A stretch of DNA of 64,000 nucleotides from Rhytidiadelphus loreus (GCA_947034895.1 OX344765.1:35407001-35471000), one strand, 5' to 3'; shown: positions 33,711 to 47,790, counted from the stretch's first letter. Notes: a model not told the origin generated them from the sequence alone. Made by a program: numbers and translations.

Positions 33711-36700
33711 TCATAATCCAGTTTCAGAGAGGAGTCTAGAACTAGAATCTGATTGTCCGGTGATGAGCTGCAGCATCTTAAGCCCCATGCACGGATTATC
33801 AGATGGTGCCTGCGTTTCAATGACGAAACAGAAAGAATTACCAACAAGATATATCCAACTCGGATCAAGTTCAGAACAAAAAGCAGCACAGGAAATTGGA
33901 TCTTATCGAACATAGTCTACTGCATGAACAAGCATCTCACTGAGGCTTCCGCATTCTATTAGAACTCCACCTTTGAATTATAAGCCATAAACAATCGATA
34001 ATTCGGATGAAGTACTGTCACTATCAAAAGTCACTATTTCTCAGTTTCGAAGTCATTTTGTGTTTTAAGGCTACTACTTGCAAGATGCCAAGACGGTCAG
34101 ACAATAGGTTTCTATATATGGAGTGGAGCAAGCAATAGCAGAGCAGGATAGGTTACCCTGTGGCCAGCATTCATGATCCAAAAGAAGCTCAAGTTTTTGT
34201 GTTTCTTCACAAATGCTGCAGTCTGAGGGTCGTTATCACAATACAGAGGAGATCGCTTCGCAGACAGAAATTCCGAAAGACCTGGCCAGCTGCAAGGAAA
34301 ACACTTTTCGGTAGTTCAGTTCATATTAGTCCAACATATAAACTTCAAGGAACACCAGAAACGAGACTAATATGGCAAGCATAGACTGAAAGAGCTTTGA
34401 ATAAAGATATTGTGCGATTGTTCAAACACGACTTACAAGAATAAGCTTACAAACACATATTAGTCCAATCAATCGAGTTCGTAACTTACTTCAACCTCCG
34501 AACCCAAGTTTCCGTCCCCGTAGGACAGGCAAGCAAGTCCAGCTGCGAGAAAGGTAGTAAGTGTCCTTTCAAAAACCAAACTTCTGCATATTTGGAGAAT
34601 CGTTGCAGCAAAAAACAAGATCAAGATCTAGGAATACCCCCAAGTATCTCGATTTTCTCTCTTTTCAACAATTAACTTCATGCACCCTGCTGGTTCATTC
34701 GAGGATGTTCAACAGATACGCAGTAGCAGTCCTGAGATTTCCAACTGACTGGAGCAAATCGCATGAATGCACGAAGTATTAGAGTCACTCACTTGTCCAC
34801 TATATATGGTGATGTTTACTCCTGCCGCCAAGAGCTCATCCACCTGCACATTATAATCAAGACATAAGCGAAAGATTTATCACTTCAGATCATTGGTATA
34901 CGCACAGTTAGTTTCTTGTCCCAAATTGGGGAGTTAAGGAAATGAATGGAAAATCAGTGCAAGCTAGTAAGAGGGAGTTGGCATCAATTTGCTAACTAAC
35001 ACAACTTGCACAGTGCTGGCATTTAGTAACTAGTTAGCTAATTGGTGCTAAGTTGGTGTGGTCGAGGTTTCATACTTCCAGTACATACTTCCACCTGAAC
35101 ACTAATGTTCTTACGTAACATAGTGTAAGTTAGCTAAATCTTTATCTTACGTCTTTATTCTTATGTATATTTGCTAGATGAGATAGAGATTTAGCACAGA
35201 TGCCAACTAAATCTCTATCTTACTATGTGCTAAATCTCTATAAATAAATAAGATAGAGATTTAACACAAATGCCAACTAAATGTGCTAAATCTGTCTTAT
35301 ATACCAAAGTGTACATGATTGACAATTAAGTTGTGAAAATGTCAAAACTAGTGAGTAAAATACAAGTTGGCATCTGTGTTAACAAATAAAATAAATCTCA
35401 ATAATCACAGGTCCATCTTGTAATCACCTGCTGAATATTTTCCTTCATAAAATCTCCAGAGAGAGCACCAAACACCAATTCTGAAAATTGAGACCAACTG
35501 CAACATGCAAGTGACCTTCAGCTAGAGATGGGACTAGATTTTCAAGTAGGTAAGAGCCCTAGTTAAATGGACTCCTGTCAACTGTCATCTTTTCCTTGCA
35601 GGAAGATCAAGTAGCCAGAACAAATTAGAAGCCCATTAAGATGTAAGTGGACTTTGATCCTGTTTCAGTATATGAATTGTGACAAGCAAGAATTGTACGG
35701 GAAAAGAACGATTTACGATAGAAAGCTAGAGGCGGCATAAGTGGCATGGTGAGCCAGTGGCAACACGTCAGCCTTGACTGTGATAATTCTCTCTCGACAA
35801 TCCGAACATTATCCTCAACCCCTTTCAGTAAAAACGTTTCAGGTTACCCCAAAATTGAGCTTCACGATTTTTTAGCACTTTTGAGTGGGTCCAATAACCA
35901 CTTTCTCTTGTTCAAATTCTTTTCATTTTTGACCAACGCACGCAAAATTCTTCAGAGTCTGGTGATATAATATTTGGCCCCATCTGAATTATATTTTTCA
36001 GCATATCATCAATCAAGTTGATCATTTTAAACCACGAAATCTCAGTAATTTAGGGCTAAGAGTGGAAGAAAACTGACCAGATGTTATTCGGAATGATCCC
36101 CAACTTCTGTCGGACCGGCCCATTCATAAGTTGTGCTAAATCGGCAGCTTCAGTGACTGAGAAATATCGAGCAGCCAATCTAGCAGGCCCAGAGGCATTC
36201 GCAGATAACTCATAAGGGTTATTATGATGCTTCAACAAGTTATAAAAGTCCTGTTCCAGCGAAAATCAGTGCCAACCTGTCATTGTCAAAATGGGTTCAC
36301 ATTCGCTTGTGTATTCCACACGATAAGACACTACGAGCAAGCATTCCAAAGCAACGACCAGAATGTCCTCTTAATGACATTAACCCTCATTAACATGCGA
36401 AACTCCTCATTTTCTGGACATTAACCCCGAAAGGACGAACATGCCCAATTGGGGCCTCATGTTTTTTTTAGTACTTTTGACTGGGTCACAAGGAGACTTT
36501 CCTTTGTTCAATTTTACTTATTTTTTGACCTACATATGCAACATGCTTTACTGATCCTGGTGATGTAAAACTTGGTTCTATCTGAATACCATTTTCCACA
36601 TTATGATCAATCAAATCGGTCCATATGAACGGTTGTTTCGCACATACCACATCGTCAGCAATCTTCATCACAGCCTCCAGCATGTCGCTCCAGATCCTGG

Positions 36701-39472
36701 TGGCATTTGAAAATTTTCCATTTTCCATTTCCAATCGAGCCAAGTCTGCATATCTGGAAGACGCAACCAAGATTTTGAGTCAAATTCGTTTCGTCGTTTC
36801 CTTGGATTCGACAAAAGTCATCGGGCTTCATCCATGAAAAAACCAAAATACACACACAAATTCGAGACAAATAGTATAAGCGATGAATTTGCAAGCCCTA
36901 AATGTCAATAAAAGCGACTTAGCCCTCGTTTTGCACTAACGGCTTCACTTTAGTGCATACTAACCTCTCGCAATAAAACGTCAAGTCGAGGAAAGGACGC
37001 TGGTCTATACTGAAGATCCCTTCCAATACTTACAAAGATGGCAGAGATTTGATAACTAGGTCAAGTCTCAACACCTCTACTTCCAGACAGGCTAAGTTGA
37101 TTTTTCTAAATTTGCCATACCTAAGAAGAGAGCGTGCTTCTACTTCATCAACCAGCGAGAGAGCTTGCAAAACCGGTGGCCAAGCATACTGTTTCAAACG
37201 GAATTGCCAGTAAACGTCAACGATAATCAATACCTCCATTCAAGCTTTTCAATCTGAACGACACAACCTTCTAAATAAGAGTCAAACAAGGACTATGGTG
37301 CAGTCTAAATCCCACAAGGAGGACTTCAAACTTGTGAGGAGAATTTTAGTGAAATGAATTCCACATCAAAAAACCATGAGCTCAGCAGTATTACGAAATA
37401 GGGATTATGATAAAGGTTCTCCGACCACTGAACAAATACCATGAAGTCCAGGGGCGAAGTCCAGGAATCTCCAAGCCCGATGCCTGCAGGTGAAAAAACA
37501 CATTTCAATTTCGATTATTTCATGGATGAACAAGATGACAAGCACTTGCAACACCATCGTAGGAACTTCTGAAGAATTCAGAATATCAAAACTTCAAGTC
37601 TGGTGTCAACATGAAGCTTATTCACTGACGCCTTTACCTTTGAAGTTGAGGTCCAGAGAGCCTGCATTAATCTTCTTAGTAAGTGCAACACCCAGATCAG
37701 TAGCAAACCTGCCTCCATACGACTCCCCGACTACAAAGAAAGCGGTCTTTGCAAGGGATTTGTGAGAACCGAAAAACATTTCCACAAAGGCCAATAAATC
37801 TGCCGTGGCCTGTTTGTCGCTCCTTGTAAGAGAGGTCGAATTCTCCACATAGCTAAAGCCTGACCAACCAGAGAGAAAGTTAACACAGAACAAAAATTCA
37901 ACCCGTAAAACAAGTAGAACGCAGCAACTGAGAAGGTGCAACGCATGGACCAAAGAGCTAATAATACCTGTACCCACAGGGAAGTCCTAAAATTCATTGT
38001 CATGTCCAGTACAGCAATTCCCACACCACAACCTCAGCAAATGCAAGACCTCCGTATCCAAGACGATGCTGTTGCCTAGACAACAGTAAAATCAACCATG
38101 CACTTGGGCAGTGCCCAGGGGATCAACTTGACAAGGACAAAAAGAAAAACACAGAGAGATGTTATAAATGACATGCAGCTGTTCAAAACAGGGACAAGGC
38201 ATCATAACAGCGTTTTCAGTAACTAGATCGATTCCGGAACTTTTCGACATCATCTCAAAGAGCATATTCTCAATAATTCATGAGAAGGTCTCGGTATGGT
38301 TAAAGTGATCATACAGAGGCCTCTACAGAATACATAGAGAGACCTCTCTGTGACCATAGCCAGTCAGATACTGTCTCAGTTTACTGAAAACCCTATTTCA
38401 TGTAATAGAAGCGAACCATGACAGGAATTGAGAGAAAGCTTTCAAGGTCGAGGTCGATTGCTTTACCACAAAGAGCAAGTGTCCCACATTCAGCCATGTG
38501 CTACTCCGAGGCTTCAAATCCACTGTCAGGGGACCTACTTCCTGAAAGTTTCCAAATCCAACCCCAGATCCACCCTGCACAATGCACATAGCCATCCTCT
38601 TAAACTTCACATATTAGCATTGACAAGACCAAAAACAGAGTGCTACAAACGATAAATATCCTACCACACTTCAGCTCTAATGAAGGACAGTTGCTGCAGT
38701 CCCATCATGAATGCGATCAGGCTGAAATGTTGCAAGACTTAAAAACCACGAGGGGCAAAGGAAAAGAGAACTCAGATTGACGAGCCATCACCCAATTGTA
38801 AAGTAATGCAATCTCAAGAATGCAAGGACAAAGCCTTTCGTAAACACTTACAGGCCCACCCTGGAGCCACATGATAAGGGGCCAGTCCTTGCTGAAGCTC
38901 CTGACCCCCTCCTCACTATAATATAACCACCAAAACAAGTGTGCTCCTGCAAAGAGCTCCCATACCATTCTTTAGTCATTAAATCACTGCACCTCTCCTG
39001 TTTCCATAATTCGCAATACTACAAACATAAGCCCATTCTTCTTCCGCATCCCTCAACATTGTTCTCATTGCACCACCTTGAATCAAAGAATGCAAGCATG
39101 GGCATGATGGACACGCAAGATTCAAGGCTCCATGGCTGATTCCAACAGTCACAGAGCCTTCGACGCGAACGTAATTCACATTCCATCAAAAGAGTGTTTG
39201 ATCATTTTGATCCAACTATAACAAAGTCCCATTCCACAACAGCAAACTCTCGCGTTCCTTTTCAAATTCGGTCGCCAATGAGAAGGGGGGGAATCATAAA
39301 ACATGATGGGTCCCAAGGAATTGCGAGACAGTAGCTGACCGGGGCGGACTTCCGTGTATCCCCATTCTTGGGTGCCGACATCGCCGGTGGCAGTGGCGAA
39401 GTGAGCGTCAGAAAGGACGGGCCGCAGGAGGAGGAGCAAGAGGAGCAAGGGCGACAGGGGCATGGACGCCAT
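33711..39472 (-). CDS. Serine carboxypeptidase-like protein, SCPL51 type
   Basis: A secreted or vacuolar alpha/beta hydrolase of peptidase family S10. Fourteen exons close to 457 residues: 39340-39472, 38852-38946, 38467-38574, 37968-37986, 37638-37859, 37440-37483, 37121-37188, 36648-36753, 36078-36250, 35428-35497, 34793-34843, 34490-34542, 34157-34289 and 33711-33809. It starts with a Leu-rich signal peptide; an in-frame ATG at 39508 would add 12 residues. Family marks are GYTEVRPG, FWWLYYSEEG, MWLQGGP, NFQEVGPL, PVGTGFSYVE, GLGDSWTSP and DFYNLL. The catalytic triad is intact: Ser165 in VGESYGG, Asp365 in SGQLDLL and His424 in NAGHR. The length matches Arabidopsis SCPL51 (about 460). Exon 4 is a 19-base microexon needed to keep frame. 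The substrate is unknown. A piece of exon 2 and intron 1 is duplicated at 56344-56481. Confidence 0.93.
34925..35400. repeat. AT-rich inserted repeat in SCPL intron 10
   Basis: The intron between exons 10 and 11 is enlarged by a segment built from variants of TAGAGATTTAGCACA, TGCCAACTAAATC and TAAATCTCTATCTTA, arranged in direct and inverted order. It could fold extensively. No clean terminal repeats were found, so the element type is uncertain. Confidence 0.5.
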
Positions 39473-39508
39473 AGCCACAGATGGAATGCAAAAGCCACAG
39501 CACAGCAC

Positions 39509-41405
39509 ACCAGTGTTGCTTCCAAGAGAAGATCATCTACAATAGTTTCTCTTCCAATGATTGTTGTTTTGCATTTTCTTAAGCCAACAATCAGTCACAC
39601 GGTTCCAAAACAGCTGATTTCTATGGCGACTAGCTTGTTGTGTAAGGGTTAAAGGATGAGCCGGTCACCATGGAAGTCATCTATTTTGGTACAATGTGAA
39701 TTGTTAACTTAAAAGAATGCAAAAGCATTCATTGAAAATCAATCTATAATTGTAGAAGACCTCCCCTTATTACAAAAAATTTGGAGGACGAATAGTTGCA
39801 TTTTTGTCCTGCATGAAGAGATTCTTTGTCATTCATCAATCAGAAAAGTGGAAAACATCTTCATCATTGTTTATGGGTTAATTTTTGTTTATCTTGCCAA
39901 TGTATAGTTACTCGCTATTTTGTCTTTCAACCAATCACAAGGCTCCTAGTGGCCCAAAGCAAAAAGAATCTCCATCATTGCTAATCCAATGAACTATTTG
40001 TGAAAGGAAAAGTAGGTTTAGGAGAGTTGTTATACACAGCAAAATTGCAATTTTGGACATGCCAAAGAAAATATTTTAGTAGGGCCAAGTATTTATTGAT
40101 CACTTTTCATCCCTCAAACATTGGTTTGGGCTTTGTTTGGTCTATTGTTGGCGATGCTTTAAAGTAACTAAGTACTACTATATCTATATTTGACCCCTTT
40201 CTAAAATCCACCCCTACAAATTCTTGCCTAATATATACTAATACTATTCATTTACCTCTAAAGGACTAAACAATGTGTTTTGGCAATATAGAAATTTTGG
40301 ACAGCTCACCAAAAATGAAATTTCCATTTTTTTTCTTTGAATGTTTCACACAATTTGTAGTTGAGGAGGCCTAATAATTTTTGTAACTTTTGACTATATG
40401 GTTAAAAAATTATTGTATGATATGTAGTTTTTTTCTCAATCCGGGCAGTCCGGGCAACTAAAATAAAGTCACTTATTTAACCCCTAATCATCCAAACAAT
40501 GTTTTTTTGGCAACATAGCAATTTTCGGCAACTTACTACACATGAAGGTTTTCTTTTTTTTTCTTTGAAAATTTCACACAATATAGGGTCAAGGAGTAGC
40601 TTTAAGGCCCAATGATTTTCATAACTTTTGACTACATGGTTCAAAAGTTATTACATGATATGTAATTTCCAGTGGGCAGTGGGCAGTGGGCAGCCCGGAC
40701 AACCCAAGCAAGAAAAAAAAACTTCTTTGAAAATCACTTCTTAAAAAAATAAAAATTTGAAATTGATTCTCTAGACTTTTATATATGTGGTAAGCTTTGA
40801 ATCATTCCATTTTCATTAATGAGATGAAAGTTACGAGGAATTTTAGTTTGGGTTAGTTTGTAGGTAATTATGGAATCTCTACTCTAAAATAAACTTTGAA
40901 GTTCTTTATTTAACTCAATTTTAAATATTTTTGGAAAAAAATAAGGTGTATATTGATTATCACAACATTACAACCATTAGGATTGGCATTTTTCAATTCC
41001 ATAACTAAATTCTTAGAAATTTTGTATTGTAAATCATTTTCTACTTCTTTCTATTTACCATTGTTTTCAAATTTTTGGAATTCTTTTATATGTATTTCCA
41101 AATTATTCCTTCAACATATTATAGAGAGTTGCAAATTGCAGGATCTATACATTTTTGGGTAAAATATTTGAAAGATGGAATCTAACCATTTGGAAAGAGT
41201 TGAAAATAATTCTCTTTGAAGTCCAAGCATCATGATCTTGCAATTGATAAGTTTTTTTATTTGAAATTTTAGGAGGGTGTACTCTAACAAGTTAACTAAA
41301 GGATGCTACAGTTGGGTTTGCTAAAAACTAAATATGGATGAAGATTTTAGCCTTGCTTTAGAAACTAGTATTGTAAAATAGTTTTGGGCCTCTAAACTTT
41401 AAGGG
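39509..41405. other. AT-rich intergenic DNA with local tandem duplication
   Basis: No gene is seen between the carboxypeptidase promoter and the next repeat. At 40271-40720 two diverged units of about 226 bases follow each other, sharing ACAATGT...GGCAA, TTTCACACAAT and TTTTGACTA(C/T)ATGGTT. Three copies of AGTGGGC lie at the end of unit 2 (about 40671-40691). Confidence 0.5.
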
Positions 41406-41409
41406 TTAA

Positions 41410-41947
41410 CCCCTAAGCACTTGAATGACCATTTTGGGGTCATTGCCTAACTTTTGGCAAAAAATTTGGTCAGAAAAAAAAAAATTCAAATTTTTTTCTT
41501 TTCAATTTTAAAAAGTATTGGATTGTCTTTCAATGTTTTAATTCAAAACTAAGATCGCTATGGTGAAAAAAAATTATAAGAGAAATATCACAAAGAGTTT
41601 AGAATTGGCCTAGTGTTGAAAAATTGACTATTTTGGAAAAGTGTTGATGTTCTCATTACTAGATCTAATGCCTTTTTCACAAATCAATAAAAACCACAAT
41701 TTTGACCAATCACAACAAAATTCAAATGTTGAAGATAGAAATTGTATTTTTGGTGAATTTTTGAATTTATATCTTCAAAATTCATTTGAAGAGGATCTAA
41801 AAATATTATTATAATTTTGACCATATGGGTACTTTCTACTTTTTATGCTTCACATTATCTTCTTTGATGCAAATTTAAAAAAAGTTATAGAACTTATATT
41901 TTATAACACATTTGTGTTTTGTCCAAACCCCTTGGGCTTTTAGGGGG
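41410..41947. mobile_element. TTAA-type repeat, fourth copy
   Basis: TTAA lies at 41406-41409, followed by CCCCTAAGCACTTGAATGACC, the same start as the other family members. The reverse complement of the right end reads CCCCCTAAAAGCCC and is followed by GTAA, a one-base change from TTAA. The element is about 538 bp and non-coding. Confidence 0.65.
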
Positions 41948-42342
41948 TAAAGTCTAGGGTCAATTTTAGAACACCTATTTTTAGCACTTTGAAAATTCGT
42001 AGTTTTTTCATCTAGTGTCCAATAAATGTGTAAAAAGGGAATCTAGGATACTCTTTTGACTTCTAACAAGATTCAACTAAAAATTAGGCAATTTATTAAT
42101 AGGAACCTAAATGCTAGATTGTTTGATGATTGGTTTTGTTTTTTTGTTTTTTATAAAATTGCTAATGAGCCTAGTTGAATTCAAACCCAAGTTTTTTTGT
42201 GTAATTTTCCAACTCACCATTAATATTCCATGAATTTCCAAAATTCAAAGCATAGGCCTACTTTCAACCTAAGGCCCTTGTCTCACACCACCACAAACAT
42301 TTTACATCAAAATAATTCATAGGTAGAATTTTCTACAAGTTT

Positions 42343-42610
42343 GTTAAACCCTGAAGGACTGAGGCTTTTTTTTGCCAAAACTGCCATTTCTATAGCAAAG
42401 AGGAAAACAAATTGAAAATTGCTATTTTGCACATCTAACTGTACAATTTTACACCTAACTAGTATGAAAATGTGTGGGAAAAATTTCAGAATTTTTGACC
42501 GCACAAATTGTAGGATATCTGCATTTAAAGTGAAAAGAACAAGTTTTTCAGCACTCATTGTGAGACAGCCAAGACTATGTTATTTGACTTTGAACTTTCT
42601 TAACTTAAAT
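42343..42610. mobile_element. TTAA-type repeat, partial copy
   Basis: The block begins TTAAACCCTGAAGGACTGAGG, similar to the left end of the family. Its interior (ACAATTTTACACCTAACTAGTATGAAAATG, then TTTTTGACCGCACAAATTG) is shared with 8450-8580 and 56200-56340. The right end was not identified. Confidence 0.5.
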
Positions 42611-43227
42611 TTTCTACACTACAATTAAAGTTTTGAGCTTCAAATCTTTATGGTGGAGAATTGAATTGAGAGTCTAGAAAAAAAAATTAATTAATTAATT
42701 TTTATCCTTTAAAAAAATTGTTAAATAGAAGTCGGTATAAGATAGAAAAAAAAATCTAAATTATTAATATCTCTAAGATGGAAATAAATGCACTTATTCC
42801 AATGGTGAGATTGTTCTAGAAAGCAAACTAAGTCAAGTGGAACTTTTTTTCTTCTTCTTAAATTGTAAAAGTTGCATTCAAAAATGAATCCTACAAGTTA
42901 TTTTTTCAAAAAGATGCTCTAATTGCCCAAAAAACAAGATTATCCATAACTTTCTTGTAACAAATCCAGATGGAATGAATCAAAGCTTTCTATCAATAGT
43001 CAAAAAATATAATCTAAGAGAAAATAAAATAATTCAAATTCAAATTCAAATATCTAAATTTTTTTTTGTTGACCCTTCTCCCCCTTTTCTTCTATTTTTA
43101 GCTTATTTGGGCATAAAATTTGTTTCCAAACACCAATTGAAAAAAATAATAATATTCCTATGAAACTAGTCAATTTTATTATCTTAAAAAAAAATTAAAA
43201 AAATTAAGACAAAAATTGAGACTGTAG
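42611..43227. other. AT-rich spacer, no gene seen
   Basis: Homopolymer-rich sequence with no recognisable feature. Confidence 0.4.
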
Positions 43228-43778
43228 GTAAGGTAAACCAGCCCATGACAAGCCAAGTGCCTAATACAGACATCTACAAGATGACCCATTACAGTTTTCC
43301 ATCAATCTATGCCAGTTTTTTTCTAATTAATGTAAGCAAAACTTCATTAGGTAGGTTGATGGTTGAAATCAATGTTTTGTATGATGGTGATGGAGATGTT
43401 AGAGATTGTTTTAGGAACTCGTCCCTTTCTAGTATAATTCATTACATGAACTAACTTTTTTTATTCCTTTATGTCATGTCCATGTTAGAAAATATTTCAA
43501 CCATGTTAGGAAATATTGTAACTCCATTGGGTGGTTTGATGACCACCATGGGTATAGTTTTTGATGGTTGTGAGATAGTCTAGAGACTATTATGAGCCAT
43601 TTGGCCAGTTCACTTCAAAAATTTGTAAAAAATTCATACTTTGTCAAAAAAAATAAAATTTCAATTGTTCTACCAATTTTTCATGTTTGCCTTTATATGA
43701 AGAAAAAAAATTCAAAATTTCAAATATGTCAACAAGGCAAACCAGACAATCTGCCTGTCATAGGCTGGTTTACATTAC
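43228..43778. mobile_element. 551-bp element with about 24-bp terminal inverted repeats
   Basis: The left end reads GTAAGGTAAACCAGCCCATG; the reverse complement of the right end reads GTAATGTAAACCAGCCTATG, and the pairing continues through GACA. A lone matching end, GGGCTGGTTTACCTT, lies at about 1524-1538 beside the tRNA gene. There is no transposase, so it is a MITE-like element of unassigned superfamily. Confidence 0.75.
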
Positions 43779-44099
43779 TTGCCCAAAATCCCACTTGTCC
43801 CCCCAAAGGGCCATATGAGTTTCACTGCCCTTGCTAGAGATGAAGTGATGAAGAAATATTAACTTAATGCCACTACACTAATGATGATAAATAGTGTTAC
43901 CTACACTAATTGATTTAAAAGAGCTATAAGTTTTTACTGTTGATGAATATTTTTACCAACTATAGATGTAAAGTTGTCCCACTTAAAATGATATTAGGAT
44001 CTATACACTCAATAAAAACATTCATCAAAAGTAAAAACTTATAGCATTTCTAAAATAGTTAGTATGGGTAACACTATTTATCATCATTAGTGTACTGTA

Positions 44100-44960
44100 C
44101 GTTGAGCTTAATACAGACAGACTGCAGACCACCCTAAATGCCGAAAATAAAGACAGACAGATCATCATTACTGTCGCAGCTACAGTACCACGCATGTGTC
44201 CCTGTCCCACAGACCCACACTAGCTATGGCGTTCCCAGTTTCCCACGCAGTACAGTAACGTAGTAAGTTAATGACTCCCTGACGTCGTCCTTCTTCCACA
44301 CAAGTCTTCACATGGGGCGATGGTACCCTACTTGCCTTTTTGCCAGACCATTATTGGCACTTCTGACCACAGCTACCCCGCCATCGTCCCTGGCTCCCGT
44401 TGGCTCCTTACTGGGTGACGCCCATCGTTTTCCCCAAACCCTAAGGTAGCCTCTTCAAGTTTTGCACTCTCGCCCCTCTGCATCTGCTTGTTGGCAGCTC
44501 TCGAGCCATAGCGCCTTCGACGCTACGCCCTGTGAGCTTATGCACACAAGTGGAGGCACTGCTCCCTTACAAGTTCTGTTGCGAGTCCTTGCCTGTCCAG
44601 TTCTTCTCTGCTGCGGCATTTCGTTGCTGGAGCGAGAGAGACGACCTCAGTTGCTCTTGGATCCTCACGGCAGTCAGGTATGCGCACTTCAGTGTGAGTT
44701 TGAGCGCAGTACTAGCCTGCTTCACATTTGGTTGGGTTTAAGGAGCACTTGAACAAGCATTTCAGGCAGCCAGTCGTTGGGGTGTCGTTTTGCGATACTG
44801 TGTGACGTGTGAGTGATGTTTGCATCTTGGAAGGGCTGTTATACGTGTTTCTAGTTTCAGAGTAGGCTCTCGTGTTTGGCTCTTCTGTTGCAAGTAGGTT
44901 TCAGTAGCGTACAACAGGTTGTGCTTGCAATTGTGTAGAGCTCCGACCAGGGGGTGATAC
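44100..44960. other. GC-rich island, possible promoter or non-coding first exon
   Basis: Base composition changes sharply from the AT-rich DNA on either side. It contains AAACCCTAAGG at about 44437 and open frames on both strands, one of 96 codons on the plus strand at 44462-44752, none of which I recognise. A CpG-rich promoter or 5' exon feeding the gene that starts at 47791 is plausible, as is an unrelated non-coding transcript. Confidence 0.35.
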
Positions 44961-47790
44961 TTGAGTGGCACTTGATAACCTTTTTGTTGTTGTTCTATAG
45001 AAATGTGTAAATAGATGGTTGGTGCTCTTTCTTGGTTGAAGATGTTGAATACAAAATGTCTTCACACCAAGTCCCACAATATCCAGTGATATCAGTTGCC
45101 AATTAGTGCAAGAATTTGGCTCAACATATGAATGGTTGCAATGTTGTAGGGAACCACAAACTTGTGAATGGTTGTAGAGACCTCTCACCAAACAAGTTAG
45201 AGAGGAGTTAGCACTTTGATTTTTAGTGGTGAAAGTAGGACTTCTTATTTCATTTGTTTTGGGTGTCTATGATGCAACAATTTGCTATCTTGAGTGTGGA
45301 TGAAACATGAATTGAAATAGTTTTTTCATCCAAAAGCATTAATTAATTAGAAGGAGCAATATTGTTGAAGACTTTGTTGCAATTTAGCAATTTCATCCAT
45401 TTAGAAATGGGGTCCTTGATGGAAACCTCCCTTGAAGTTCTTTGTATCTTTTTCAACATATTATTTGTCAAATTAAATTCTTTGTGTAGAAGGGGAGGCA
45501 TTTTTTTAGAAGTACATCAATTATAAGGAATGAGCTAAGGCAAGTCATCTTTGATGTGGCTTGAGATTGAAAGTCTTATGATTTTTAAGGTAAAATTTGT
45601 CCTAACAAATTCTATGACTAGCATTGCACTTGTTATTTTCTTAGAAACTATGGCATTGCATTTGAACTTGCAATGTGTAAATTCAATGAGTGTATATTTG
45701 TGAGATTGCAAATAGTAAGTGGTGTATATGGTGTATAACATAGAACTAACTAATTGCAACAATAATGTAGATGTTCCACTTTGAAATCTTGTTTGATTTG
45801 GTTTATAATGGTTGATGTTTGCTACCAACAATATTGTATACTACCTAAATATTACCTTTGGAGGGCTAAGTGTTCACTTTGATTAGTTATGAAGAAATTG
45901 AATTTTTTTCATCATTTATTTAGAGTGGTTCTTTGGAATGTGATGATTTGGTGCATATATTCAAATATAATAGGGCAATAGTAGTGGATCTTTGGTAGAT
46001 ATCACTTTATAATAAAATTTTGATTAATATGTTACAATTTTTGGAGGGATGGACTTTGAAATTTTCCCATGATCCTATATTTAATATGGCAACTTTTTTG
46101 AATTGAACGAAAGTTCTCAAATGCATTTGTAGAAAGTATTGTGAGCTATTGCAACTAGAGTTGGATAATAGTCCAATATTGTAATAAGCAATGGTTCCTA
46201 TGAGTGAATTTTTTGTATTCATGTTGGATTAATTAATTGATGTAGTCTACAATTTAACAATACTGCTATTTTGGTATAGGAATTGGTAAATGTAGTTCAT
46301 TCAATTCTCTTTTTTGTTAAAAAATTAGTTTTTTTATAATGAGAGTTTGAATTGAAGTATGTATTTTATGGCTTGAAGGCTATTTATTGTGAGAATACTA
46401 TAATGAAATACACGTAGAAAGTGCAAGCAATCTACTTTTGTTTATGTGTTTTGAATTTGTCAAAATAGTTTCTAAAAGTGGAAATGAGAAGTTTTAAAAA
46501 TCTTCCCTCCTTCAAAATGTTTGTTGTTGATATGTTGAAGAATCCAATATGTACCATTGTTTTTGGATCTCATACCATTTTAAATTTGGGAATGATATAT
46601 ATTTGGCCTTTTAATTAGGAGGTATCATCTTCAAGTAGTAATTGTTATCATGTACACTTTATAATTCAGAACATGAATTTGAATGCATAAAAAGAAATCA
46701 AGCACTACAGATCTTTAGTTTTGTTCATGTATCAAAAATTTACATCCATATGGATAAGTTATAACTAAAGGCATTTGTCATTTAGGAATGGAAAGTCTTT
46801 AATGATTGATTAATTTAAAAACAACACTACTACTTGCTTGATGCTAAGTAATTCAAATTTTGGGTTCAATAGTGGATAAAAATGGTCGCAAATGGATTGG
46901 AGTTGGAAATTATCTTGTTATATTAGAGTTGGATAAGGATTTTGTACATTTGTGAAAATTAACAATCTTGAAGATTTGAAACTATTGAAGTATGATTTTG
47001 AATGAAGGGCTTCAAAGAATATTGATGTGGAGAAGATTTACTTCTTTGTTGTAGTTTGAATAGAAATCTCCATCATGAATAGTCGTGCAATTTAAAATTT
47101 CAATAACTTTTTATTGGAATTTTTTTTTGCAAATATTCGAATTTGTGTGTTGCAATATGGTATTTCTTTTATATTTAACTTAAAATTGAAGTATATGATA
47201 GTGACAAGTTTATCTTTGATTTCATATAGATTCAATGACATATGGTTCTCTCAATTTGAATAATTATTGGGCTTGCAACTTGTTTGAGAAGTTCCAAAAT
47301 TGTCACAATTTGAGCATGATAATATTTACATGTTGGTATGACATCCAAATGAAAGATGATCATTGTCGAATTATAAATTTGCTAATACATATCTTATCAT
47401 ATTTTATTAATAAATACTTTAAATTGATAGAAAAATACAATGTCTTGCATATAGTTCTTTATAGTTATTGTAAAGGATAATCTACACAATGGAATTCATC
47501 TCGAATATTCACAAATTAAAATTCTAGGATTATGTCTTAAGCTTTTAGAAATTGGATAAAATGTGGTAGCTTGTAATTTTCATATTCTTGTGTGATACTA
47601 AATTTTGTAAAGAAATTGCTTAATGATTTGATACCACCCTTTGTGTAACATTATATTTCCTATATTAATTTGTTGAAATCTTCTTTGGACATTGTTATTT
47701 TTACGTGTTTGGATGCTATTTTTGACTAATTTGTTTGGATTTGATTTGGTGTTGCAGAATTTTGATTGATACTTCCTTTTGTTTCATGAA
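44961..47790. other. AT-rich DNA, no gene seen
   Basis: No exon, RNA gene or transposon end could be supported. It could be a long first intron or promoter-distal spacer of the PNL gene. Its sequence is rich in TTG and TTT, as in plant introns. Confidence 0.35.
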
